From NCBI RefSeq assembly GCF_001668725.1, contig NZ_LZKL01000132.1:1-64000 (forward strand): DNA of 64,000 nt, given 5' to 3'. The position numbers were made by a program, and so were the translations under genes. How positions within the stretch are numbered: position 1 is the stretch's first letter; every line of letters begins with the position of its first letter. The notes beneath the pieces were generated by a model. That model did no database searches and had not been told where the DNA came from. It saw only the letters and a list, made by a program, of their open reading frames with translations. Source of the DNA: Mycobacterium sp. E787. GTDB taxonomy: Bacteria; Actinomycetota; Actinomycetes; Mycobacteriales; Mycobacteriaceae. This document shows, piece by piece, positions 26,080 to 34,469 of this stretch.

Positions 26080-26168
26080 TGTAGAAACGGCGTGGGCGTC
26101 CTGGTCCACTGGTCGCGCCCCGCAGCGCCCGGCTACGCCGCGCTTGCGAGCGCTCTAGGGTGGCGCCT

Positions 26169-26714
26169 ATGGCCGAGGCCGACCGGCGCCGCTGGGACGA
26201 CAAGTACGCCGCTCAGGGGCCGCCGCCGGTGGGCGCGGTGGACCCGCCCGGCCTCCTGGTGCGGCACGCGGCGGCGTTTCCGACGGCCGGTCCCGCCCTC
26301 GACCTGGCCTGCGGGCGGGGGTTCGGCGCGGTGTGGCTGGCCCGGCGCGGCCTGCAGGTGTGGGGGTACGACGTTTCCCCGGTCGCGATCGACCAGGCCC
26401 GCGAGGTGGCCCGGGGCGCCGGCGTCGGAGGCCGCTGCCACTTCGAGGTGTTCGACCTCGATGACGGTCTGCCGGCCGGGCCGCCGGTCGCCGTGATCCT
26501 CTGCCACAGGTTCCGGGACCCCCGCCTCGACCGGGCGATCGTCGAGCGCCTGGCGCCGGGCGGGCTGCTGGCGATCGCGGCGCTCAGCGAAGTGGGCGCC
26601 GCGCCGGGGCCGTTCCGCGCCGCCGCAGGCGAACTGCCCGCCGCGTTCGCCGAACTCGAGCAGGTGGCCACCGGCGAGGGCCACGGTCAGGCGTGGCTGC
26701 TGGCCCGCCGCTGA
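26169..26714 (+). CDS. small class I SAM-dependent methyltransferase
   Basis: This 181-residue protein has motif I LDLACGRGFGAVWLARRG, an acidic post-I loop (VWGYDVSPVAI), a DLDDGLP segment and motif IV/post (LAPGGLLAI). It resembles the small SAM enzymes related to tellurite/thiopurine methyltransferases. The ATG at 26169 fits the N-terminal RRRWDDKYAAQG pattern. It lies divergent to the TetR gene at 26071. Confidence 0.82.
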   Translation: MAEADRRRWDDKYAAQGPPPVGAVDPPGLLVRHAAAFPTAGPALDLACGRGFGAVWLARRGLQVWGYDVSPVAIDQAREVARGAGVGGRCHFEVFDLDDGLPAGPPVAVILCHRFRDPRLDRAIVERLAPGGLLAIAALSEVGAAPGPFRAAAGELPAAFAELEQVATGEGHGQAWLLARR

Positions 26715-26824
26715 GGGGGGCGCCTTCGAGACTGCGTCCAGATCACCCTTTGCCCGCAAAATCGCGATCTGAGCGCAGGCTCGGCGCCCTCGTCGCGGGC
26801 TCGAGAAGCGGTAGTGTCACCGAG

Positions 26825-27661
26825 ATGGAGCGGCGCGTGCTCGAGGCGATCATCTATGAACGCGAACCGCCGATTGCGCGGATCATCCTGAACCGGGTCG
26901 ACAAGGCCAACACCAAGGACGCCGTCTTGGTCACCGAGGTCGACGATTGCCTGCACGAGGCCGACCGCGACCGCGAGATCAAGGTCGTCATCCTCAAGGC
27001 CAACGGCAAGGGCTTCTGCGGCGGGCACGTCGCGCGCTGGGGCCCGGACGAGAACCCGTACCCGGACTTCGGAAACACCTTCGAAGACCTGTACAAGGGG
27101 ACCGCCGACCTGTTCCTGTGGCCCACCCTCTACCTGTGGGAATTCCCCAAGCCGACGATTTCGCAGATCCACGGCTACTGCATGGGCGGCGGCATCTATC
27201 TGGGTCTGTTGACCGACTTCTGTGTGGCATCCGACGACGCGTATTTCCAGATGCCCCTTGCCCAGAGCCTCGGGGAACCCGGCGGGCACACCATGATCGA
27301 ACCCTGGTTGCTGATGAACTGGCACCGCACCATGGACTGGCTGCTGCTGGCGCCGACGTTGTCCGCCCAGGAGGCGCTGGACTGGGGTCTGCTGAACAGG
27401 GTTGTGCCGCGCGAAGATCTGGAAGACACCGTCGAGGACATGGCGCGCAGGATCGCCCAAATCCCGTTGACCACGCTGATGGCGGTGAAGAACAACGTCA
27501 AGCGCGCCTGGGAATTGATGGGCATGCGGGTGCACCTGCAGGTCAGCCACATCCTGACCAACATGGTGGGCGCCGCCACCGACGTCCAGGCGCGGCGGGC
27601 CGAGCTCATGCAGTCGGGAATGAAGCCGCGCGATTTCGTCGGCCGCGACGAAAGTTCCTAG
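26825..27661 (+). CDS. enoyl-CoA hydratase/isomerase family protein
   Basis: This 278-residue crotonase-fold protein has ANGKGFCGGH, then an oxyanion-hole glycine segment in HGYCMGGGIYLG and the C-terminal AVKNNVKRAWELMG. The catalytic-loop region (MPLAQSLGEPGG) differs from classical enoyl-CoA hydratases, so the exact reaction on the CoA thioester is open. It is a clear paralogue of the protein encoded at 32331-33203. It converges on the flavoprotein gene, and the two stops share the CTAG at 27658-27661. It may contribute to the catabolic island to its right. Confidence 0.85.
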   Translation: MERRVLEAIIYEREPPIARIILNRVDKANTKDAVLVTEVDDCLHEADRDREIKVVILKANGKGFCGGHVARWGPDENPYPDFGNTFEDLYKGTADLFLWPTLYLWEFPKPTISQIHGYCMGGGIYLGLLTDFCVASDDAYFQMPLAQSLGEPGGHTMIEPWLLMNWHRTMDWLLLAPTLSAQEALDWGLLNRVVPREDLEDTVEDMARRIAQIPLTTLMAVKNNVKRAWELMGMRVHLQVSHILTNMVGAATDVQARRAELMQSGMKPRDFVGRDESS

Positions 27662-29379
27662 CGCGAGGCCTGACGGCTCCTCTCCCCGGCGATTTTTCGC
27701 CCGGCGGCGTGCCGCGCGGCGACGTAGCCGAACACCATCGAGCTGGCGATGCTCGCGCCCGCGCCCGGATAGGTGCGACCCATCACCGTCGCCGTGGTGT
27801 TGCCGGTGGCGTACAGGCCGTCGATCACCAGGTCCTGCTCGTCCAGGACCTGCGCGTGCTCGTTGGTGACGACGCCCCCGCACGTCCCGACGTCCGCCGG
27901 AAGCACCCGGGTGGCGTAGTAGGGCGCCCGGTCGAGGGGGCCGATGGCGGCGTTCGGCCGGTAGCCGGGATCGCCGAGGCAGTCGTTGTAGGCCGACTGA
28001 CCGCGCCCGAAGTCGGGGTCCAGACCCTTGGCGGCGAACCGGTTGAACCGCTGGATCGTCCGCGCCAATTCGTCCGCGGGAAGGGCGATCTGGGCGGCGA
28101 GCTCGGCGACGGTGTCGCCGCGTTTGACCGCGCCGCTCTCGATGAGCTCCGGTGGCAGGTTCTGGTTGCGCTTGAACGGGTTGGTGCTGGTGACGTATCT
28201 GCGGACATAGCCCTCGTCGAAGATCATCCAGCAGGGCACCGCCTTGTTCGCATACATCGCCTTGCCGACCTCGACGTAGGAGTTCGACTCGTTGCAGAAT
28301 CGGCGGCCGGTCGAGTCGACGTAGATCGCGCCGGGACGCTGGCGGCCCGACCCGAGCGAGGCGGCCACCGCCCCGCCGTTGGCGATGAAAACCGAAGGCA
28401 GCCACCAGGCCTCGTCCAGCAGATCGGTCCTGGCGCCGAGCCGCATCGCGGCCTGGAGCACCTCGCCGGTGTCGCCGGCGTTGGCGATCGACCACTTCGC
28501 CTCGTTGGGCTGATCGCCGCTGTACTCCCGGCGCATCTCGGCGTTGTGGCCGAAGCCGCCCGCCGCCAGCAGCACGCCTCGCCGGGCCTCCACGTTCTGC
28601 GAGACGCCACCGCGGGAGACGCGGGCGCCGACGACCCGGCCGTCGTCGACGATGAGATCTTCCATCGCCGCGTCCGTCCACAGCGGCGGCTGCCCACTGG
28701 AATCACTGCTGAGTTCGATGAGCGCCTTGAGCATCTGGGCGATCAGCGACGCCCCGTTGGTGAGGATCTGCCGACGACGCACGCGCGCGGCCGCGGTGCG
28801 CAGGAACACCCGCGCCGCGACGGCGAACGCGCGCGGCGAGCGGTTGTAGTACTGAACCGATCGCAGTTCGTTGGTCAGGACCACGAAGCCGTAATTCTTG
28901 GCCAGCGGCGGCTGCACCTTGTCGCACCAGCTGCCCAGCTCCGCGGCGTCGAAGGGGATGCCCTCGATGGCCCGGCCGGCTTCGTTGCCGCCCTTGTGGT
29001 TCGGGTAGTAGTCGCTCCATCCGGCGCAACGGACCAGCCGGACGCCCTTGCGCACGAGGAAATTCACCATTTCGTAGCCCGCGGTCAGGAACATCTCGCG
29101 GCGCGCGGGCGAGGACGGCGCGCCGATGTCGCCGACCACGTCGGCCAGGTAGGCCAGGCCGTCCTCGTGCGAGTCCGCGATGCCCTCGGCCCGCATCAAG
29201 GGGTTGTTGGGCAGCCAGACGATGCCGCCCGACAGGCCCGTCGACCCACCGACCAGCGCCTGCTTCTCGATGATCAGCGGTTCGAGCCCGCAGTCGAGCG
29301 CGGCCAGCCCGGCCACCATGCCGCCGCCGCCGCTGCCCGCGATCAGCAGGTCGACCGAGCGGTCCCACCGGGGGGTCAT
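27658..29379 (-). CDS. FAD-binding dehydrogenase, 3-ketosteroid-delta1-dehydrogenase-like
   Basis: This 573-residue flavoprotein has the N-terminal GSGGGGMVAGLAA dinucleotide motif, LVGGSTGLSGG, LLAAGGFGHN and the C-terminal GLYATGNTTATVMGRTYPGAG. The YPGAG places Tyr and Gly as in the KstD active site (Y-x3-G). KstD-type enzymes remove two hydrogens from a ring or chain next to a ketone. Whether a steroid is the substrate cannot be told. The ATG overlaps the stop of the Rieske gene by four bases. It is the last gene of the eight-gene operon. Confidence 0.85.
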   Translation of the reverse strand: MTPRWDRSVDLLIAGSGGGGMVAGLAALDCGLEPLIIEKQALVGGSTGLSGGIVWLPNNPLMRAEGIADSHEDGLAYLADVVGDIGAPSSPARREMFLTAGYEMVNFLVRKGVRLVRCAGWSDYYPNHKGGNEAGRAIEGIPFDAAELGSWCDKVQPPLAKNYGFVVLTNELRSVQYYNRSPRAFAVAARVFLRTAAARVRRRQILTNGASLIAQMLKALIELSSDSSGQPPLWTDAAMEDLIVDDGRVVGARVSRGGVSQNVEARRGVLLAAGGFGHNAEMRREYSGDQPNEAKWSIANAGDTGEVLQAAMRLGARTDLLDEAWWLPSVFIANGGAVAASLGSGRQRPGAIYVDSTGRRFCNESNSYVEVGKAMYANKAVPCWMIFDEGYVRRYVTSTNPFKRNQNLPPELIESGAVKRGDTVAELAAQIALPADELARTIQRFNRFAAKGLDPDFGRGQSAYNDCLGDPGYRPNAAIGPLDRAPYYATRVLPADVGTCGGVVTNEHAQVLDEQDLVIDGLYATGNTTATVMGRTYPGAGASIASSMVFGYVAARHAAGRKIAGERSRQASR

Positions 29380-30752
29380 CGCGCCCCCACCCCGAATCCC
29401 AGCTCGGCCACGGGCACGTCGATGGTGGTGTTGGTCTTCTGGATCGCCGGCACCAGCGCGCCGTACGGCAGGCCGGCCAGGAAGCCGTCGATGACGCGTT
29501 CGAAGTTCGAGATCAGCCCCTCGATCCGGTCCGACAGTCGCATGTATTCAAACCCCTTGGAGTGCAGGCCTTTTTGCTGCCTGGGCAGGTTGGAGAAGTC
29601 CTGGGCGGGGATGGGCGGCCAGCGCGGGTCGTCGGGCGCCATCGGCTCTGGCGGGGTGGGTTTGTCGGTGATCTGGTCCGGCGGGATGCGGGTGAGCGAC
29701 CAGATCTCGAACAGCGTCTCCTCCGGGCCCAGCGGGCGGATCCGGTAGGACGAGGCGCTGCTGTACTGGGGCAGCAGAAAGTAATGCGGGAAACAGAAGT
29801 TGATCGCTTCGGTGATCCCCCGCCGCGCCAGCTCGTTGAGGTCGGGCATGTCGCAACCCCGGGCGCGATGCCAATGGACGATGGCGTCGTTGAGGGTGCG
29901 GCGCCAGACGGCCATCGCCTCGGCCGGATCGGACGGCAGCTCCATGTCCTGCAGGCCCTCGGCGATGCGGACGTCGTTCTCGTGGGTCATGCCGGCCATG
30001 CCCTCGCCCAGCGTGCGCATGAAGTAGAGGTTGGTCTGGGCCAGGCCCGGTGGTTTCGACGTCGGGGGCATTGCCGACGGCAGCAGTTGCGGGTGGGTCT
30101 GGGGGACGTGGTAGCCCTCCATGAACGCCGCCGTGGCCAGCTTCCAGTTCACCGGCAGACGGCACGACTGCCACCACTCGACGCGCAGCGATTCGACCTT
30201 CCATGCGTCATAGATCGACGCGAACGGCTCGATGCAGTCGCGCAGTTCAGGCGCGCCGTCGTCGAGGTTGATCCACGCGCACCCGCCCCAGAGCTCGCAC
30301 CTGACCGGGACGAGCTGCAGGTCGTCCGGGCGCAGGTTGTCCTCGGCGAACTCCTCGGGCCGCAGCACGAATGTGTTGCGGCCGTCGATGCCCCAGCACC
30401 AGCCGTGGAACGGGCAGACGAACGTGCGCCGATTCCCGTTGCCCTCCACCAGCTTTACCCCGCGATGACGGCATGCGTTGTGGTAGGCGCGCACGGTGTG
30501 GGTGTCGATCCGCACGACGACGATCGATTCGTCGAGGATCTCGTACTCGACGAAGTCGCCGACTTTCGGGATCTCCTCGAGGCGGCAGGCCATCTGCCAC
30601 ACGCGTGGCCAGAGCAGCTCCGCCTCCAGTTCGTAGAACTCCGCGTCGTAGTACCGCTGCTTGGGGATCCGGTCGGGCGTCTGAACCGCCCACGGCACCG
30701 GCAGGGGCGTCCAATCGACACCGGTTGTCTCCGAACCCGTCTCTACAGCCAT
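29376..30752 (-). CDS. Rieske non-heme iron oxygenase, alpha subunit
   Basis: This 458-residue protein has a Rieske [2Fe-2S] site C94-x-H96 ... C113-x2-H116 and the mononuclear iron facial triad region E212-G-Y-H215-x4-H220 in the C-terminal catalytic domain. No beta subunit, ferredoxin or reductase gene adjoins, so it is probably a three-component or KshA-like system fed by another reductase. Coupled to the KstD-like flavoprotein, it could hydroxylate an aromatic, alicyclic or steroid-like ring within this pathway. Confidence 0.88.
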   Translation of the reverse strand: MAVETGSETTGVDWTPLPVPWAVQTPDRIPKQRYYDAEFYELEAELLWPRVWQMACRLEEIPKVGDFVEYEILDESIVVVRIDTHTVRAYHNACRHRGVKLVEGNGNRRTFVCPFHGWCWGIDGRNTFVLRPEEFAEDNLRPDDLQLVPVRCELWGGCAWINLDDGAPELRDCIEPFASIYDAWKVESLRVEWWQSCRLPVNWKLATAAFMEGYHVPQTHPQLLPSAMPPTSKPPGLAQTNLYFMRTLGEGMAGMTHENDVRIAEGLQDMELPSDPAEAMAVWRRTLNDAIVHWHRARGCDMPDLNELARRGITEAINFCFPHYFLLPQYSSASSYRIRPLGPEETLFEIWSLTRIPPDQITDKPTPPEPMAPDDPRWPPIPAQDFSNLPRQQKGLHSKGFEYMRLSDRIEGLISNFERVIDGFLAGLPYGALVPAIQKTNTTIDVPVAELGFGVGAR

Positions 30753-30773
30753 CGCACTGTCCCTCGTGTCAGC

Positions 30774-32318
30774 TCATACGATCCGTGAGGCCCGCCCCTG
30801 CCAGTAACGCTCACGAATGCGCCGTTTGTAAAGCTTGCCGTTGGGGTCGCGGGGCAATTCGGGCTCGAATTCGACTGTGCGCGGGCACTTGTAGCCGGCC
30901 AGGTGCGCCCGGCAGTACGCGATGAGCTCGGCCTCCAGCTCCGGGCCGGGCGCCACGCCGTCGGCCGGTTGCACCACGGCCTTGACCTCCTCGCCGAACT
31001 CGTCGTTGGGCACGCCGAACACGGCCGCGTCGACGAGCTTGGGGTGCATGACCAGCAGGTTCTCCGCCTCCTGCGGGTAGATGTTGACCCCGCCCGAGAC
31101 GATCATGAACGTCGACCGGTCGGTGAGGTAGAGATATCCGTCCTCGTCGACGTAGCCCATGTCGCCCAGCGACCGCCAGCCGCGGTCGTTGGACACCGAT
31201 GCCGTCTTGGCCGGGTCCTTGAAGTACTCGAAATCGGGACCGCCCTCGAAGAACAGCTCGCCGGACCGGCCCGCGGGGAGTTCGACCCCGTCGTCGGAGA
31301 GCACGTGAACCGGGTGCAGCGGCTTGCCGACCGAACCGGGATGGGCGAGCCATTCCTCGGGCCCGATCGTGGTGCCCGCGAATCCCTCTGTGCCGCCGTA
31401 ATACTCGTGGATGATGGGACCGAACCACTGCATCATCCGGTGCTTGACGTCCACCGGGCACGGGGCGGCCGCATGCAGCACGCACCGCAGGCTGGAGACG
31501 TCGTACTTCCGCCGGAGGGCCTCGGGCAGCTTGAGCATCCGCACGAACATCGTCGGGACGAACTGGGCGTGCGTGACGCGATGCGTCTCGATCAGCCGCA
31601 GCACGGCCTCGGCATCGAACTTGCGCATCAGGATCGCGGCGGCGCCGACGCGATGCACCGCCATGGTGTAGTTCACCCCCGCCGCGTGATAGAGCGGCGC
31701 GGGGGAGAGGTACACGCTGGACGCGTCCATCCCGTACTTGTGGATCAGCGCCATCTCCAGGACCGCCTGGGCCCACGACCCGTTGCCGTCGGCGGGCAGC
31801 GCCCGGCGGACGGCCTTGGGCCGCCCGGTGGTGCCCGACGAATAGAGCATCTCCGAGCCGTCCGACGGCGGCGGGGGTTCGCCCGCGATTGTCAGGGCGT
31901 CCCCATACGAACGCCAGCCGGGCAGCTCGCCCCCGACCGCGACGTGGACCGCGACGCCGGCGTTGGCCGTGAGGACGTGTGCGGCCAGGTCGGCCCCCCA
32001 CGCCTCCGAGCCGTCGACGAAGACCGCCTTCGCGTCGGAGTCGTCGATGACGTAGGCGACCTCGTCGGGCGTGAAGTGGGTGTTGACCGCGGTGTAATAC
32101 AGCCCGGAAAGCTGGCAGCCCCAGGTGATTTCGAAGAACTCCGGCCGGTTCGGCAGCACCAGCGCCACGCCATCGCCGCGCCGCAACCCGGCGTCGTGCA
32201 GCAGGGCGGCGACGCGCAGGCTCCGCTCGTGCAGCGCCTTGTACGAGATGGTGTCGCCGTCCCCGATCGCGAGAGCCACCGAGTCGGGGGCCGTCGCAGC
32301 GTGGTCGGCGATGTTCAC
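30774..32318 (-). CDS. acyl-CoA synthetase (FadD-type, AMP-forming)
   Basis: This 514-residue ANL-superfamily ligase has the P-loop YSSGTTGRPKAV, EYYGGTEG as the A5 motif, GDMGYVDEDGYLYLTDR (A7/A8) and the catalytic Lys near the C-terminus in PRDPNGKLYKR. It activates a carboxylic acid to its CoA thioester at ATP cost. Placed between an enoyl-CoA hydratase and the Rieske oxygenase, it probably activates the pathway substrate or an intermediate acid. Confidence 0.9.
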   Translation of the reverse strand: MNIADHAATAPDSVALAIGDGDTISYKALHERSLRVAALLHDAGLRRGDGVALVLPNRPEFFEITWGCQLSGLYYTAVNTHFTPDEVAYVIDDSDAKAVFVDGSEAWGADLAAHVLTANAGVAVHVAVGGELPGWRSYGDALTIAGEPPPPSDGSEMLYSSGTTGRPKAVRRALPADGNGSWAQAVLEMALIHKYGMDASSVYLSPAPLYHAAGVNYTMAVHRVGAAAILMRKFDAEAVLRLIETHRVTHAQFVPTMFVRMLKLPEALRRKYDVSSLRCVLHAAAPCPVDVKHRMMQWFGPIIHEYYGGTEGFAGTTIGPEEWLAHPGSVGKPLHPVHVLSDDGVELPAGRSGELFFEGGPDFEYFKDPAKTASVSNDRGWRSLGDMGYVDEDGYLYLTDRSTFMIVSGGVNIYPQEAENLLVMHPKLVDAAVFGVPNDEFGEEVKAVVQPADGVAPGPELEAELIAYCRAHLAGYKCPRTVEFEPELPRDPNGKLYKRRIRERYWQGRASRIV

Positions 32319-32330
32319 TGGCGGACCGGC

Positions 32331-33203
32331 CTAACTGGTTGCGGCGCCGTCGGTCTGTGAAGCCGCCGCCGCCTGGCGCCGGGCCTGTTCGGAGGGCAGC
32401 ACCTTGTCCTTGAAGACCGTCTGGATCAGCTCCTGCACGTCCTTGCTGATCGACGCGAGCGCGACCAGGTCGTTGGAGCTCTGCCAGTGCACCCGCATGC
32501 CCATCAGCTCCCAGGCGCGCTTGAGATTGGCCTTGGTCGCCAGCAGCGTGGTCATCGGCGCCTGGGCGATGTGGCGCGCGATGGCGTCGGCGCGCGCCTC
32601 CAGTTGGTCGCGCGGAACCACCTCGTTGACCAGCCCGACCTCCAGCGCCTTCTTCGCGTCGATGACCTCGGCGAGGTACAGGTAGTAGGCGGCGCGGCGC
32701 CAGTTCATGAAGACCCAGGGCTCGATGGAGCATTCGCCGGACGGCATGCCGAAGCCCTGCAGCGGCGGGTAGGAGAAGTAGGCGTCCTCGGCCGCGATGA
32801 CGATGTCGGTCGTCAGCCCGTAGTGGGTGCCCCCGCCGACGCAGTAGCCGTGCACGGCCGCGATGGTCGGCTTGGAGAACTCCCAGAGGTTCAGGATCGG
32901 CTTGACGAACAGGTCGGTCTGCGGCTTCCACGGGGTGCCCATCACCTTCGCGCCCTCGACGAACGCCGGATAGTCGACCGCGTTGTTGCCGATGGCGTGC
33001 CCGGAGCAGAAGCCCTTGCCGTTGGCCTTGAGGATCAGCACCTTGATGTCGTAGTCGCGGTCCGCGTCGAGCAGCGCGGCGTCGACTTCCTCGGCCAGTT
33101 TCTGGTCCTGGGCGTTCGCCTTCTCGGGCCAGTTGAGGATGACGCGGGCGATCGGGCCTTCCTTTTCGTAGACGATCCTCTCGCGGGTCTCGTTGAGATC
33201 CAT
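32331..33203 (-). CDS. enoyl-CoA hydratase/isomerase family protein
   Basis: This 290-residue crotonase-fold protein has ANGKGFCSGH, HGYCVGGGTHYG and TKANLKRAWELMGMRVHW. It shares these blocks with the product at 26825-27661, which points to an old duplication, so the operon is bounded by related enzymes. The active-site loop (YPPLQGFGMPSGECS) is also atypical. It probably hydrates or isomerises a CoA intermediate formed by the adjacent FadD. Confidence 0.87.
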   Translation of the reverse strand: MDLNETRERIVYEKEGPIARVILNWPEKANAQDQKLAEEVDAALLDADRDYDIKVLILKANGKGFCSGHAIGNNAVDYPAFVEGAKVMGTPWKPQTDLFVKPILNLWEFSKPTIAAVHGYCVGGGTHYGLTTDIVIAAEDAYFSYPPLQGFGMPSGECSIEPWVFMNWRRAAYYLYLAEVIDAKKALEVGLVNEVVPRDQLEARADAIARHIAQAPMTTLLATKANLKRAWELMGMRVHWQSSNDLVALASISKDVQELIQTVFKDKVLPSEQARRQAAAASQTDGAATS

Positions 33204-33229
33204 GCAGGCTCACCTTTCGCTATCTCGAA

Positions 33230-33466
33230 TTATGCAGTGATGACGCCGATTTCGGCGCCGATGTCGTACGTCGTCCCCACCTGTCCGGTCCATTGCACGA
33301 CGCCGGAAGCGCCGGCCTCGATTTCCTGTTCCACCTTCTCGGTGGCGATCACATAGATCGGTGTGCCCTCCTCGACGCGCTCACCCGCCTCCACGAGCAG
33401 GCCGGTGAGCTCGGCCTCCGAGACGGCCACCGACACACGGGGGATGCGGATGATGAAGTCAGCCAT
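33230..33466 (-). CDS. free-standing lipoyl (biotinyl/lipoyl attachment) domain protein
   Basis: This 78-residue protein is a complete lipoyl domain: IPRVSVAVSEAELTGLLVEAGERVEEGTPI, then the hairpin with the attachment lysine K44 in IATEKVEQEI, and GASGVVQW. It has neither an E1-binding domain nor an acyltransferase domain, so it is not a complete E2. The ATG overlaps the E1 beta gene end by 8 nt, which places it as carrier for that E1. It may hand the acyl group to an E2 encoded elsewhere or act as a dedicated acceptor. Confidence 0.85.
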   Translation of the reverse strand: MADFIIRIPRVSVAVSEAELTGLLVEAGERVEEGTPIYVIATEKVEQEIEAGASGVVQWTGQVGTTYDIGAEIGVITA

Positions 33467-34469
33467 GCACTTTGGCCCTCCCCGCGCTCTCGAAAGTGCG
33501 CTGGGCGGCCGCAACGATGCGCGGCGGCGACGGGTACATCTGTGCCTCGAGCGCGGCCGCGGCCGGGTTGGGGACGAACCTGGCGCCCACCCGTTCGATC
33601 GGTGCTGCCAGCTCGCCGAACAGTTCGGCCTGCAGGATCGCGGCGATTTCCGCTCCCGGGCCTGCGAATTGGACCGCGTCGTGCGCGATCACGACCCTGG
33701 CTGTGCGGCGCGCCGATTCGACGATGGTCTCGACGTCGAGGGGCACCAGGGTGCGCAGATCCACGACCTCGGCGCTGACGTCCTGTTCGGCCAGCGTGTC
33801 CGCCGCCGCGAGCGCGTCGTGCACGGGGCGGCCGTACGCGATCAGCGTCACGTCGGTGCCGGGCCGCTTGATGTCGGCCCGTCCCAAGGGGATTGAGAAT
33901 CCGGGTTCGGCGGGGACGGGCCCTTTCTTGCCCTGCAGCCGGATCGTCTCGATGAACAGGCAGGGGTCCGGATCGAAGATCGCCGCCGTCAGAAGGCCTT
34001 TGCCGTCGCGCGGGGTGGACGGCACGATGACCTTCATCCCCGGGATGTGCATGAACCAGGCCTCCAGGCTCTGCGAGTGCGTGGCCCCGGTGGCCAGCCC
34101 GGCGTAGACCTGGGTGCGGATCGTGATCGGTGCGGTCGTGCGGCCCGCGGTCATGAACCGCAGCTTGGCGGCGTTGTTGATCAGCTGGTCGGCGGCGATG
34201 CCGATGAAATCCATGATCATGATCTCGGCCACGGGCAGCATCCCGTCGATCGCCGCACCGATCGCGGCGCCGACGATCGCGGCCTCCGAGATCGGGGTGT
34301 CCAAGACCCGGTCGTGGCCGTACTTGGTGGACAACCCCGCCGTGGGCCCCGAGGCGCCGGGATCGGCGATGTCCTCACCGAGCAGGAACACCCGCTCGTC
34401 GGCCGCCAGCGCCTCATCGAGCGCGAGGTTCAGCGCCTCGCGCATCGTCATCTCTTTGTCTTGCGTCAT
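33459..34469 (-). CDS. thiamine-diphosphate 2-oxo-acid/acetoin dehydrogenase E1 component, beta subunit
   Basis: This 336-residue transketolase-type beta subunit has MTMREALNLALDEALAAD, LGEDIADPG, the catalytic Glu in DTPISEAAIVGAA and the C-terminal transketolase domain (VTLIAYGRPVHDAL). It overlaps the alpha gene by ATGA and the lipoyl gene by 8 nt. With the alpha subunit it should decarboxylate a 2-oxo acid or cleave an acetoin-like ketone and reductively acylate a lipoyl group. Confidence 0.9.
   Translation of the reverse strand: MTQDKEMTMREALNLALDEALAADERVFLLGEDIADPGASGPTAGLSTKYGHDRVLDTPISEAAIVGAAIGAAIDGMLPVAEIMIMDFIGIAADQLINNAAKLRFMTAGRTTAPITIRTQVYAGLATGATHSQSLEAWFMHIPGMKVIVPSTPRDGKGLLTAAIFDPDPCLFIETIRLQGKKGPVPAEPGFSIPLGRADIKRPGTDVTLIAYGRPVHDALAAADTLAEQDVSAEVVDLRTLVPLDVETIVESARRTARVVIAHDAVQFAGPGAEIAAILQAELFGELAAPIERVGARFVPNPAAAALEAQMYPSPPRIVAAAQRTFESAGRAKVHG

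Noticed and set aside
26947..29748. 933-codon plus-strand open frame
   Set aside because: It runs across the enoyl-CoA hydratase gene in a wrong frame and antisense to the KstD-like gene, has Arg/Pro/Gly-rich translation, and shows no recognisable domain.
30811..33213. 800-codon minus-strand frame overlapping fadD and enoyl-CoA hydratase genes
   Set aside because: It is out-of-frame reading of two real genes on the same strand. The residues show the correct proteins only in the other frame.
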